DNA of 64,000 nucleotides, taken from the NCBI RefSeq assembly GCF_042685745.1, contig NZ_JBHUNT010000001.1, positions 1,922,001-1,986,000 of the forward strand, in the 5' to 3' direction. This DNA is from Prauserella_A oleivorans. GTDB taxonomy: Bacteria; Actinomycetota; Actinomycetes; Mycobacteriales; Pseudonocardiaceae. The notes beneath the pieces are model-generated. The model did no database searches, was not told the origin of the DNA, and saw nothing but the letters and a program-made list of their open reading frames with translations. This document shows positions 35,135 through 43,795 of the stretch, piece by piece. The position numbers and the translations under genes are program-made. How positions within the stretch are numbered: position 1 is the first letter of the stretch; every line of letters starts with the position of its first letter.

Positions 35135-35544
35135 GCGCTCGCGGCGCATCGAGGATCGCCCAGCCAGCACTGGCCGCCCTGACCGGCCAGAGCCGCCTGG
35201 TGGGTGGCTTCGAAGTCGTCGATGCGGCGCAGGGTCTGCTGCAGCTCGGCGATCCGTGCGGTCAGCCGTGCTCGTGACCGGTGCAGCAGCTCCGCGAGCT
35301 GGGGACCGATCGGCGAATCGGTGCGGGTCAGCTCGCGGATCTCGGCGACGGTCAGGCCGAACCCGCGCAACTGGCCGATCAGCTGGACACACCACAGGGC
35401 ATCGGTGTTGAACAGCCGATAGTTGGTGGGGCTGCGGCCGATGGTGTAAATCAGGCCCGAGTCGGTGTACTGGCGCAGCGTCTTGATCGGCACCCCGGTG
35501 CGCCGGGACAGTTCCCCGACCGTCATCAGCCCGTTGCTCGTCAT
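35131..35544 (-). CDS. merR: MerR-family metal-responsive regulator
   Basis: 137 residues. TVGELSRRTGVPIKTLRQYT is the MerR winged HTH with its RQY motif, followed by the dimer helix and a C-terminal QCWLGDPRC pair of Cys suited to thiophilic metal binding. The position differs from the three Cys of classical Tn501 MerR. It probably activates the merB run through the long-spacer promoter that begins at its own stop codon. ATG 35544 has GGGGA upstream. Confidence 0.8.
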   Translation of the reverse strand: MTSNGLMTVGELSRRTGVPIKTLRQYTDSGLIYTIGRSPTNYRLFNTDALWCVQLIGQLRGFGLTVAEIRELTRTDSPIGPQLAELLHRSRARLTARIAELQQTLRRIDDFEATHQAALAGQGGQCWLGDPRCAASA

Positions 35545-35563
35545 GAGGTCGCTTTCCCCAGGC

Positions 35564-36985
35564 TTAGGAGGCGCAGCAGGACAGTTTGGCCACGTCACGG
35601 GTGAACGTTTGGGCAGCGAGCTTGAGGCCCTGGGCCATGGTCAGATACGGGCACCACAGGTCGGCCATCTGCTGCACGGTCATCCGGTTGGCCAGGGCGT
35701 ACACGGCAGTCGCGATCACGTCGCCGGCACCGTCTGCGAGCACGTGCGCGCCCAGCAGCCGCCCAGTGCCGTGTTCGGCGACGAGCTTGATCAGGCCACG
35801 GGTGTCCCGGTTGACCAGCGCCCGCGGCACGTACTCCAGTGGCAACACCCTGCTGTCCGTCACGTAGCCCTGCTCGGCGGCCTGAGCGTCGGTGAGGCCG
35901 GCTGCCGCGATCTGCGGGCTCGTGAAGATCACCCGCGGTAGGTGGCGGTAGTCCAGCGTGCGTCCCGCGTCCGCGAAGGCGTTGTCGGCGACCAGCGTGC
36001 CGTGGGCGGCGGCGACGTAGACGAACTGCGGGTGCCCGGTGACATCCCCGGCGGCCCAGATGCGGGGATTGTCGGTGCGCAGGTACTCGTCGACGACGAC
36101 CGCGCCGCGCGGGCCGGTCTTTACCCCGACCGCGTCGAGGTTCAGGCCGTCTGCGGCCGGGCGGCGGCCGGTGGCCACCAGCAGCTGCTCCGCGGTCAGC
36201 TCGCTCAGGTTTCCGTGCGCGTCGGTGAGCCGGACGCGGTAGCCGTCCGGTCCGGACTCGACGCGGCTGACTGTGGCACCGGGCATCGCCCGGATGCCCT
36301 CGTCGGCGAACACCTGCTCGATGCCCGCGCTGACCTCGGGTTCCTCGAACGGCGCCAGCCGCGGCAACGTCTCGACCACGGTCACCTCGACCCCGAGCCG
36401 GTGCCACAGCTGGGCTTGTTCCAGGCCGATGGCGTTGCCGCCGAGCACGATCATCGACCGGGGCAGCGCGTCGAGTTCCATCGCCGTGGTCGAGGTCAGG
36501 TAGTTCGTCTCGGCGAGTCCGTCGATGGGCGGAGCTCCTGGGATGGATCCGGTGGCGATCAGGTAGTGCTCGGCCTCAACCGTCACGGTCTCCCCAGAGG
36601 CCAGGTCAACCTCCAGTACGGGCCCGGACCGGATGGCGGTGAACCGGGCGGCGCCGGTCAGGATGTCCCAGCCGTACTCGGCGGCCAGGTCGGTGTACTT
36701 CTCCGCCCGCAGGGACTCGACCAGCTCTCGCTTGCCGTCGATCAGGTTTGGTAGCTCCACCTCGAACGGGGAGGTGGTGATGCCGGGAAACCGGCCGTCC
36801 AGGCTCACGTGGCGTGCCTCGGCCGCGGCCAACAGCGCCTTGGAGGGCACGCACCCGGTGTTCACGCAGGTACCGCCCACCGTGTCGCGTTCGATCATCA
36901 CCACCGACCGGCCCCTGCCGCGAGCCGCGATCGCCGCCGCGAAGCCCGCGCCACCGGAACCGATCACGGCCAGGTCGTACCGCAT
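35564..36985 (-). CDS. merA: Mercuric reductase
   Basis: 473 residues. FAD motif GSGGAG (residues 9-14), redox pair GGTCVNTGCVPSK (Cys40, Cys45), NAD(P)H motif VLGGNAIGLEQAQLW, FAD motif WAAGDVTG and the C-terminal Cys pair LSCCAS (470-471) that passes Hg(II) to the active site. No N-terminal heavy-metal domain. It reduces Hg(II) to volatile Hg(0) with NADPH in the cytoplasm. ATG 36985 has AGGAGG upstream. Divergent from the ArsR-type regulator. Confidence 0.95.
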   Translation of the reverse strand: MRYDLAVIGSGGAGFAAAIAARGRGRSVVMIERDTVGGTCVNTGCVPSKALLAAAEARHVSLDGRFPGITTSPFEVELPNLIDGKRELVESLRAEKYTDLAAEYGWDILTGAARFTAIRSGPVLEVDLASGETVTVEAEHYLIATGSIPGAPPIDGLAETNYLTSTTAMELDALPRSMIVLGGNAIGLEQAQLWHRLGVEVTVVETLPRLAPFEEPEVSAGIEQVFADEGIRAMPGATVSRVESGPDGYRVRLTDAHGNLSELTAEQLLVATGRRPAADGLNLDAVGVKTGPRGAVVVDEYLRTDNPRIWAAGDVTGHPQFVYVAAAHGTLVADNAFADAGRTLDYRHLPRVIFTSPQIAAAGLTDAQAAEQGYVTDSRVLPLEYVPRALVNRDTRGLIKLVAEHGTGRLLGAHVLADGAGDVIATAVYALANRMTVQQMADLWCPYLTMAQGLKLAAQTFTRDVAKLSCCAS

Positions 36986-37024
36986 CCGGCTGCCTCCTAG
37001 CGTCGCCTCACCCACGTATTCGCC

Positions 37025-37070
37025 TACGCGGATATATCTGATGCTAATCTCATATCTGTTCATCCGCATA
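37025..37070. promoter_or_regulatory. Dyad between merA and the ArsR-family gene
   Basis: TACGCGGAT (37025-37033) and ATCCGCATA (37062-37070) form a nine-base dyad with one mismatch. Between them ATATCTG is repeated (about 37034 and 37052) around TAATCT. The site covers the divergent promoters and is a likely operator for the ArsR-type regulator. Confidence 0.5.
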
Positions 37071-37101
37071 CATGGGTGCTTGATCTGAGGATGGCGAAGA
37101 C

Positions 37102-37467
37102 ATGACCGCAGGTCCCCAGCCGGCTGCCACGCTGCTGCCCACCGAGCCGAACGGGGTCGAGATGGTGGCCAAGTTCTTCCGCGCGTTGGGCGACCCCGCG
37201 CGGCTGCGGCTGCTGGAGTTCCTGCTGCACGACGAGCACACCGTCACCGAGTGCGTCGCGCACGTCGGCCTGTCCCAGGGACGGGTGTCCACCCATCTCG
37301 GCTGCCTGTCGGACTGCGGCTACGTGCAGGTGCGCCGTGAGGGCCGCTTCGCCTACTACACGGTGACCGACGCACGCGTCGCCGAACTGGTGCTGCTGGC
37401 CCGGTCGCTGGCCGCGGACAACGCCGCCGCCCTGGCCGCCTGCATGCGCATCACGCCCACCACGTGA
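37102..37467 (+). CDS. ArsR/SmtB-family regulator
   Basis: 121 residues. Winged helix: FFRALGDPARLRLLEFLLHD, VGLSQGRVSTHLGCLSDCGY then VQVRREGRFAYYTV. Cys residues lie in HTVTECVAHV, in GCLSDCG of the recognition region and near the end (AACMRI), matching the CmtR/actinobacterial mercury-sensing ArsR type. Divergent from merA with a dyad between them, so it is probably the repressor of merA and itself, released by Hg(II). Confidence 0.85.
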   Translation: MTAGPQPAATLLPTEPNGVEMVAKFFRALGDPARLRLLEFLLHDEHTVTECVAHVGLSQGRVSTHLGCLSDCGYVQVRREGRFAYYTVTDARVAELVLLARSLAADNAAALAACMRITPTT

Positions 37468-37481
37468 GCCATCGTCAGCTG

Positions 37482-37781
37482 CTACGGCAGGCGGCGGTCG
37501 ATCCAGCGCAGCACGGCGCCGATCACGCCGCGCTCATGCCAGCCCTTCCTGATCACTGCGGCGCGCACGGCATTGATCCCCGAACGCAACCGGCCCATCG
37601 GTGAGGGATGCTGCTCGTCGTAACGCTGGACCGCTCGTCGTTGCAGCCATCGCGCGCACCCGAGGCACACACCAACCTCGGGGTGCTGGCCCAAGCGAAC
37701 CAGTTCCGTCTCCGGATAGTCGGTACCGCAGCACCAGCACGATGTTTCCGTTGCCCTGTCCTGCTCCGGTTGGACGGTCAC
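37482..37781 (-). CDS. Small zinc-ribbon-like protein
   Basis: 99 residues. CWCCGTDYPETELV and GVCLGCARWLQRR give two Cys pairs, a likely zinc or metal site, followed by a basic region. Family not recognised. GTG 37781 has GGAGG seven bases upstream. Convergent with the ArsR gene, 14 bases away. Its place in the mercury locus suggests, without proving, a thiol or metal role. Confidence 0.6.
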   Translation of the reverse strand: MTVQPEQDRATETSCWCCGTDYPETELVRLGQHPEVGVCLGCARWLQRRAVQRYDEQHPSPMGRLRSGINAVRAAVIRKGWHERGVIGAVLRWIDRRLP

Positions 37782-37882
37782 CTGGCCACCTCCAGGTCTG
37801 TGAGCGTACGCCGAGACATCTGCCCCCGACCGGGCATCACTCTCGCGTGGATAACGAAACCGGCATGCAGGCAGTTTGACCT

Positions 37883-37910
37883 TTGGCTGTCACTCAGTGT
37901 CGCCTAGGCT
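37883..37910 (+). promoter_or_regulatory. Promoter giving a leaderless start for the SMC-system operon
   Basis: TTGGCT (37883-37888), a 16-base spacer, and TAGGCT (37905-37910), eight bases before the GTG at 37919. No ribosome site precedes that GTG, so transcription may begin at or near the start codon. Confidence 0.4.
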
Positions 37911-37918
37911 GACTGATC

Positions 37919-38629
37919 GTGGACGGCGGCGATGACGACGTAAACGACCAGGTCAGTGCGCCTGTGACCAGTCGCGAGCAGGATGCGGTGCGGATCTTGT
38001 TGTTGATCGACGGCGCCGCCGAACCACTACCCCCACCGATCACTGACGACGCCGCCTTGGTGGACGCTGTCGGAGTGGTGGAGGGGCAGCTTCGGCTGCA
38101 GAAGCTGGACTTCTGGCTACGGAGTCCCGATTTCCTCGCCGACGAGTTGCTCAACGACTACGAGCGCAGCGGCGAGCCCAGGCTGCTGGACTTGGCGGCG
38201 CAGATCCTGGACTCCGAGGAACCGGAGGTACGCCGATACCCGATGCTGCGTCATCACTTCGGCGCCTACGAGCCGCTCGATGACGCGCTGGCGGTTCTGC
38301 GCAGCGCGGGGCTGGTCGTGCGGCGCCGCCACGGGCGGGTCGGCCGTACTTCGCGACACGACTACTACCTGCTGGCTCGGGGCCGCGAGGTCGCCCGAAC
38401 GGTCGTTGCCCAGGCGCCGGCCTTTCGCTATTACGTCGATCGTGTGCAGCTGGTGCTCGATCTGGCCGACGGACGAGGGGGGAACCAGTTGAAGGAGCGT
38501 CAGTACCTGCAGGACGAGTACGCGACGGCAGCCCGTGGGACACGGATTGGCAGCATCAGCGCTCGGGCACGGAGCCGTCTCGCCCAACTGCGGACGGAGG
38601 CCACGGTGACGGACGGGGTAGACGCATGA
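37919..38629 (+). CDS. Accessory (middle-component-like) protein of an SMC-ATPase system
   Basis: 236 residues. LRLQKLDFWLRSPDFLADEL resembles the start of small accessory proteins of ABC-three-component systems. ALAVLRSAGLVVRRRHGRVG then HDYYLLARGREVARTV looks like a winged helix. A basic tail follows. The GTG start lacks a ribosome site and may be leaderless. The stop overlaps the ATPase start (ATGA). By analogy with LmuC or ABC-3C middle components it would bridge ATPase and effector; this is inference. Confidence 0.55.
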   Translation: MDGGDDDVNDQVSAPVTSREQDAVRILLLIDGAAEPLPPPITDDAALVDAVGVVEGQLRLQKLDFWLRSPDFLADELLNDYERSGEPRLLDLAAQILDSEEPEVRRYPMLRHHFGAYEPLDDALAVLRSAGLVVRRRHGRVGRTSRHDYYLLARGREVARTVVAQAPAFRYYVDRVQLVLDLADGRGGNQLKERQYLQDEYATAARGTRIGSISARARSRLAQLRTEATVTDGVDA

Positions 38630-40623
38630 CCGTGGAGGCATCCCGCGCCGAACACTCTGGCTCGCTCGTCGCGCGGATCGCTGCCGCGGCAAAAACCACC
38701 GAGGATGCTGTTGTTGAGGTCTTCACGACCCACGGCATCCCGCTGGCCTACCCGCCGGCACGCCCTCGGTCGGTCCGAGTCCACCGCCTGCGCGTGCACG
38801 GTGTGCGTGCCGGAACGAAGCATGACGGTCCGTTTGACCGCACGTTCACCTTCGACACCGACTTCACCGCGTTGGTCGCATCCAACTTCCGGGGCAAGAC
38901 CAGCGTCTTGGAGGTCATCACGTGGTGCTTGCGGGGGTCACCTCGCGACCGCTTGCAGGCTGATGTCCGCCGCTGGCTCTCCGGAGTTGAGCTCGACGCC
39001 ACCATCGCGGGGCAGGCGATTGGGTTTCGCCTCTCACTCGACAAGGGTGTTCTGACCAGAGGCGTGGTGCTCGCTGCCGCACGCTGGGAGAGCCTCACGG
39101 CGGAGGATGGTGCCGAGGACCGCCAGGGTGTCTCGATCCTGGTTGATGCCGCAGACGAGGACGACCATGCCGCGCAGGTGGCCACGTTGATGCTCGATCG
39201 GCTCGACTTGCAGCCGTTGGTGAATTCGGTGAGCAAGGACAAGCAGGTCGGCACCCAGACTCATGGCTGGCCTGCCTACTACTCCGCGATTAATCTTCCG
39301 GCTGGGCCCGACAAGCCCCTGCTCGGGGATCAGCCGATGGCCGGTCTGCCCGGACGGCTGTTGCAGGTGTTCCTCGACCTGCCTGCTGCCGCGGTGCTCA
39401 CACGGGTGAAGGCGACGCGCGAGGTGTTGCAGTCCGAGGTCACCCAGGAACGTGAGCGCGCACGGGGAGCGGCCGAGCAGCGGGCGGCTGAACGTGCCCG
39501 AGCCCAGGAGGCGCTCACGGCTGCACAGACCGAACTCGACCGACTCGTCCAGCAAGCGCCCGGACCGTCGCTGACCGACCTGGCAGACACAGCCGGTCGG
39601 CTCGCCCGCCAAGTTGCCGATGCCGACGAGGAGTGGGACGAGCTCAACCGGGCCTACCGGGCCGCGCGGCGACAACGGCAGGCGGACGAGAAGGCGCTGA
39701 ACGACGTCAAGGAAAGCCAGATCGCTCGGCTGCTGTTCCACGGTCTGGACCCCAGCGCGTGCCCGCGCTGCGAAACGCCGATCACCACGCAACGCCGCCA
39801 GGAAGAGCGCGATGTGCACCGTTGCGCGGTCTGCACCGCCGAGGTCGTCGGCGAGACCGCCAGCGACGAGGAGGTCGAGGCCGAGGCACAGGCGCGTGTC
39901 GATGCCAGCAGGGCTGCCGAAGATGCGGCACGGCAGGCGCTGGAATCCGCTGAATCAACCCTCTCCCAACTCACCGCACAGTTGGATGAGGCACAACAGC
40001 GATTGCGGGCCGCTGGCTCCACGGACACAGTGCGCCAGCGCATGACTGCAGAGCTTGAGGTGGCGCGGTGGAAGGGCGCGTTGGAGATGGTGCCCGAACT
40101 GGCCGAGCACGAGGAAGACCAGGAGTCCACTGTCCTCAAGGTGTTGGCCGCCGCGGACAAGGTGCTCGATCAGGACAGCAAGGCCGCTGCCGCCGCCCTG
40201 TTCACCGAACTGAACGCCGAGATCGCTGATCTTGCACGTCGATTCGGGATGAGCGCACTGGAAAGGGTGGAGGTCAACCGGGCCGCGCAGCTGAAGGTGA
40301 TCAAAGGCGGGGGCGCGCAGTCGTTCTTCGGCAAGCAGAGTCCCGGTGAACAGGTCCGGCTGCGCATCGCCGTTGTGATCGCCTTGCTGCGGGTTGGTGC
40401 CAAGCTCGGGATCTCGACCCACCCCGGTCTCGTCCTGATCGACAGCCCCAAGGCCGAGGAGGTACAGGACTTCGACGCGGCCGTCGTCTTCAAGGAGCTC
40501 GCGGAGTTGGCCGCGAGCAACCACATCCAGGTGCTGATCACAACCGCCGACCGCGAGCTGAGCAAGGCAGTTCTGCCCGCCGACTGCCTTGTCACCGCCG
40601 AGGAAGGTGCGCCGCTGTGGTGA
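38626..40623 (+). CDS. SMC/RecF-like ABC ATPase with zinc-hook-like Cys pairs
   Basis: 665 residues. P-loop-like SNFRGKTSVLEVITW (residues 86-100), coiled coils about 262-370 and 415-480, a hook with CPRCE (379-382) and HRCAVC (400-403), signature SPGEQVRLRIAVVI (572 on) and Walker B-like LVLIDSPKAEEVQD (603 on). This is the layout of SMC-related ATPases of DNA-sensing defence systems. The Walker B Asp-Glu is replaced by Asp-Ser. Co-translated with the accessory gene, and 79 bases before the nuclease gene. Confidence 0.8.
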   Translation: MTVEASRAEHSGSLVARIAAAAKTTEDAVVEVFTTHGIPLAYPPARPRSVRVHRLRVHGVRAGTKHDGPFDRTFTFDTDFTALVASNFRGKTSVLEVITWCLRGSPRDRLQADVRRWLSGVELDATIAGQAIGFRLSLDKGVLTRGVVLAAARWESLTAEDGAEDRQGVSILVDAADEDDHAAQVATLMLDRLDLQPLVNSVSKDKQVGTQTHGWPAYYSAINLPAGPDKPLLGDQPMAGLPGRLLQVFLDLPAAAVLTRVKATREVLQSEVTQERERARGAAEQRAAERARAQEALTAAQTELDRLVQQAPGPSLTDLADTAGRLARQVADADEEWDELNRAYRAARRQRQADEKALNDVKESQIARLLFHGLDPSACPRCETPITTQRRQEERDVHRCAVCTAEVVGETASDEEVEAEAQARVDASRAAEDAARQALESAESTLSQLTAQLDEAQQRLRAAGSTDTVRQRMTAELEVARWKGALEMVPELAEHEEDQESTVLKVLAAADKVLDQDSKAAAAALFTELNAEIADLARRFGMSALERVEVNRAAQLKVIKGGGAQSFFGKQSPGEQVRLRIAVVIALLRVGAKLGISTHPGLVLIDSPKAEEVQDFDAAVVFKELAELAASNHIQVLITTADRELSKAVLPADCLVTAEEGAPLW

Positions 40624-40702
40624 TCTCGGTATCTCCGCTGCAGCGTCCTGTAGGCGCATGCTCTGCGGCGTTCGACGTGACCGGTCGGAAAAATCGCTCA
40701 CC

Positions 40703-42781
40703 ATGGCGGTTGTGGACATGACCCGGCTCGCCGAACACCTTGCCGACACGGCGACCGCACGGACTACTGCCACGCTCGCCCAACTCGGAGTGGAGGCGGT
40801 AGCCGAGGAGGCAGCCGACATCGCCGCCGGCCCACTGGCTCCGGTGCTGGCGCACGCGCTAGCCCAAGTTGTCGGCGCCGAGACAGCTGGCTGGGAGACC
40901 GCCACTGCTAGCTTCATCGATGGCCTGACCGGCCAGCAGAGCCTGCTGGCGCTGGCGGGCAGCCTGGACGAGCTTCTTGCTAGTCCGTCCACAGTGGACG
41001 CTCAAGGAGTGCAGCTGCACAACGTGTTGCTGCGCGACCTCGCGCCGCTGATCCACTCCAATCCGTTGCTGGCAGCTGGACGTCTCGAAGGCGCCGTGCG
41101 TCTGGCGGTGGCCGGTGCCGTCACGCCGTTCGGCATTCTCGGCCACCTCACCGCACCGCCGTCCGACGCTCCCGAGGAGTTCACCGAACGCCTTCCCCGC
41201 CTGCTGGGCGCGGCTATGGATCGCTGGGCGAACGAGGCCACCATCGCCACTTCACTGCACAGCGCGCTGGATCAACTGCGCCACGACGAAGCGGCAGCGG
41301 TGGACGCGGCTTTTGAGCTGGCCTGTTACGAGTTGAGATCCGCCCTTGCCGCCGAGACTCTCCCGGCGGCAATGGAGGCCCTCACCACCGCCCGGTCAGG
41401 TTTCGCCACCGTCGACGCCGCCGAGGAGGCGCGTCACGATGCCAGGGCATACGCGGCTGCCTGTGATGCGATCCTCGCGTTCGCCGCCCACGACCAGAAC
41501 CGGTTGACCGACGCCGTCGATCGGCTCACCGCGGCGCTGGACCAGCGCGAGGCATGGTTGAGTGGGATGCACGCGCCGTCGTGGCTTCGGCCTCGGCGTG
41601 CCGCAGAACTCGCGTGGCAGCGACTCGTGCTCCTGCTCAATGCAGCAGCAGAGCGGTTGTCCGAAACGGTCTGGATGGACGTGTGGGAGGCGCTCGCAAC
41701 GGTCCTCGACGCGTACGCCCAGGCCCGCACTGTGCGACCGCTGCCCGGCGTGGAAGCGACGCCAGGACTGGCTGCTGTTGTCGAGCCTGCTATCGAGAAC
41801 GCGATCATGCGTCAGCAGAGTCTGCTTGCGGCGCTTCGCCGCTCGGTCACCGAAGTGTCCAAGTTGGATGCTCCTCCGCTCGACGTCTACACAGGAGAGC
41901 TGCTCCTTGCCCGTATTGAGGCAGTCGCTGCACGACAACGTGAGGACCACAGTCATTCGTCGCGCTCCGCAACCGATGGGGACGACGATGAGGAGCCTCA
42001 CGCGGCCGATACCGCTCGGTTGCACCGTCTGGCACCCGCACTAGTCCATGCTCTTGGCGAGCAGCAGGCCGCTGATCTCGCTGCCGACATCAGCGACGAC
42101 AATCTCCAGGTTCTCGAAGGGGTCGTGCACAGCAGCGAGCTTGCACGGTCGCGGACTGCGCACCCGGTACTCGATCGCCTCCTTGAGGATCTCCTCCGAC
42201 AACTCGCCGAGTCACCGCACTTTGTCGGCGAAGTGCGAGACACCTTCGGGCTGCTGCTCGAACAGACCTTGCGGTTCCTGCACAGCCGCGCCGACCTCAC
42301 GACCAAGACGTGGGGGCTGCACAAGGAGAAGGACAAGGACTACCGCCGCCAGCTCAAGAAGGGCGAACGTCGGCCTGTCGAGGCGGACCTGCAACAGGAC
42401 TACCATCAGTGGCTCGCAACCGGACAGCTCGGCGGTTTGGTCTCGGTCGAAGCTTCCGACATCGCGACGGGGCGTGCCGACGTCATCGTGACGTTCGGAA
42501 CCCTTCGGTACCTCACTGAGATCAAGCGCGAACTCGCCAACTCCGCTCCCACCAATCTTGAGGGCAAGTACGTTCGTCAGGCTGCGGAATACGGCAACAC
42601 CAACGTGCCGTTCGGCCAACTTCTTGTACTCGACCTCACACCACATCCCGACGGCGCGCCACGAGTCGACGAATCGGTCTGGGCCGCCCGCCATCGTCCA
42701 CCCGGTGCTACAACGGACCGCACTGTGATCGTTGGGGTCGTGGCTGGAAACCGCCCGACACCTCACGATCTGTCTACGTAG
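40703..42781 (+). CDS. Large effector with C-terminal PD-(D/E)XK-type nuclease
   Basis: 692 residues. The first 550 are helical and Ala-rich with no recognised domain. The end shows a restriction-enzyme-like core: VEADLQQDYHQWL (Glu), SDIATGRADVIVTFG (Asp), RYLTEIKREL (ExK) and YVRQAAEYGNTNVPFGQLLV. Third gene after the SMC-like ATPase, and the likely effector that cuts nucleic acid when the system fires. ATG 40703 was chosen as the first start in a convincing region; ATG 40658 and ATG 40718 are alternatives. Confidence 0.65.
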   Translation: MAVVDMTRLAEHLADTATARTTATLAQLGVEAVAEEAADIAAGPLAPVLAHALAQVVGAETAGWETATASFIDGLTGQQSLLALAGSLDELLASPSTVDAQGVQLHNVLLRDLAPLIHSNPLLAAGRLEGAVRLAVAGAVTPFGILGHLTAPPSDAPEEFTERLPRLLGAAMDRWANEATIATSLHSALDQLRHDEAAAVDAAFELACYELRSALAAETLPAAMEALTTARSGFATVDAAEEARHDARAYAAACDAILAFAAHDQNRLTDAVDRLTAALDQREAWLSGMHAPSWLRPRRAAELAWQRLVLLLNAAAERLSETVWMDVWEALATVLDAYAQARTVRPLPGVEATPGLAAVVEPAIENAIMRQQSLLAALRRSVTEVSKLDAPPLDVYTGELLLARIEAVAARQREDHSHSSRSATDGDDDEEPHAADTARLHRLAPALVHALGEQQAADLAADISDDNLQVLEGVVHSSELARSRTAHPVLDRLLEDLLRQLAESPHFVGEVRDTFGLLLEQTLRFLHSRADLTTKTWGLHKEKDKDYRRQLKKGERRPVEADLQQDYHQWLATGQLGGLVSVEASDIATGRADVIVTFGTLRYLTEIKRELANSAPTNLEGKYVRQAAEYGNTNVPFGQLLVLDLTPHPDGAPRVDESVWAARHRPPGATTDRTVIVGVVAGNRPTPHDLST

Positions 42782-42816
42782 CCCGCCAAAGCGGCGCGCC
42801 GTCCTTGCCGCAGCAG

Positions 42817-42838
42817 CCGCCTTTCGACCGAAAGCGGG
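42817..42838. terminator. Hairpin between convergent genes
   Basis: CTTTCG-AC-CGAAAG (42821-42834) is a perfect six-base stem, extended with a one-base bulge by CGC/GCG pairs. It sits between the nuclease gene end (42781) and the stop of the minus-strand gene at 42839 and could serve both. Confidence 0.5.
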
Positions 42839-43747
42839 TCAGCGCGACGCCGGATGAGCCTGTTCGCTCATTGTTTCCGGTTGCGGTTCGTCGGCTGCGC
42901 ACGCACCGCTGGGACGGAAAGGTTCGGCGAGCTGGGCGAGATAGCCGTTGGGGTAGTGCGGTTTCGCCGCCATGCCAAGGTCGTCGCTGCTGAACCGGCG
43001 CTCGGGGTCGTAGGAGTAGGTGCGGAGCAGGTGGTCCCAGATCAGGGTGAACAGTCCGAAGTTGACGTCGCCGATGCCGGCCCATTTCAGGTGGTGGAAC
43101 CGGTGCGCCTGGTTGAGCGCGAGCACGACGCGCAGACGACCGACACGGTAGTCCACATTGGAGTGCTGGAGGAGGAGTTGGACGGCGACGCACAGCGCGA
43201 GCGCGTAGGCGACACTGGTCGGTAGGCCAAGTAGGACCAGGGGCGCTACTCCAGCGGCGGTTTCCAGGGTCTGATGCAGCGGGTGTTTCATTAGACCGTT
43301 GAAACCGTAAGCGCGTTTGACGCTGTGGTGCACCGCGTGCAGCCGCCACAGCGCCGGGACTTTGTGGCTGGCCAGGTGGACCAGCGTGATGCCGAGATCA
43401 GCCACGAGAACGGCGACGAGCACCTGCAGGATGAACGGCCAGTCGTGGGGCCAGACGCCGTCGATCGAGGCCACTGCAGTGAGCACAGGCAGGGCGGCGA
43501 CGCTGCCGAGGGTGAGGGTTTCGTTCACCGCGGCGTGGACGGCGTCGCGCCGGTCGTCGTCGTGCGGAGTGTTCCAGTCCTCGCGGTAGGGCAGGACGCG
43601 TTCGGCGGTGAACGATGCGGCGATGGCGAGCAGCAGCAGGGCGAGCAGCCAGAGTTTAGAGCCGCCGGAGGCGGCGATGGCAATGCCGGCGCCATTGATG
43701 GCCAGGAGCATGAACGGCACGTAGCCGTACCGGACGAGCGTTTTCAT
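42839..43747 (-). CDS. Sterol desaturase/fatty-acid-hydroxylase-family membrane protein
   Basis: 302 residues, several membrane segments. The His clusters of the di-iron family are present: LVHLASHKVP, LHAVHHSVK, QHSNVDY and AHRFHHLKW. The family hydroxylates or desaturates lipids, using oxygen. Last gene of the minus-strand operon that starts at 45827 (methyltransferase, ICMT-like, AraC, this gene), placed opposite the cadmium-type operon. A role in membrane-lipid change under metal stress is possible. Confidence 0.85.
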   Translation of the reverse strand: MKTLVRYGYVPFMLLAINGAGIAIAASGGSKLWLLALLLLAIAASFTAERVLPYREDWNTPHDDDRRDAVHAAVNETLTLGSVAALPVLTAVASIDGVWPHDWPFILQVLVAVLVADLGITLVHLASHKVPALWRLHAVHHSVKRAYGFNGLMKHPLHQTLETAAGVAPLVLLGLPTSVAYALALCVAVQLLLQHSNVDYRVGRLRVVLALNQAHRFHHLKWAGIGDVNFGLFTLIWDHLLRTYSYDPERRFSSDDLGMAAKPHYPNGYLAQLAEPFRPSGACAADEPQPETMSEQAHPASR

Positions 43748-43795
43748 GCTGTTGAGCCTGCGGGCAGATCACCCGTTCCACCTTGAACAGACTCG

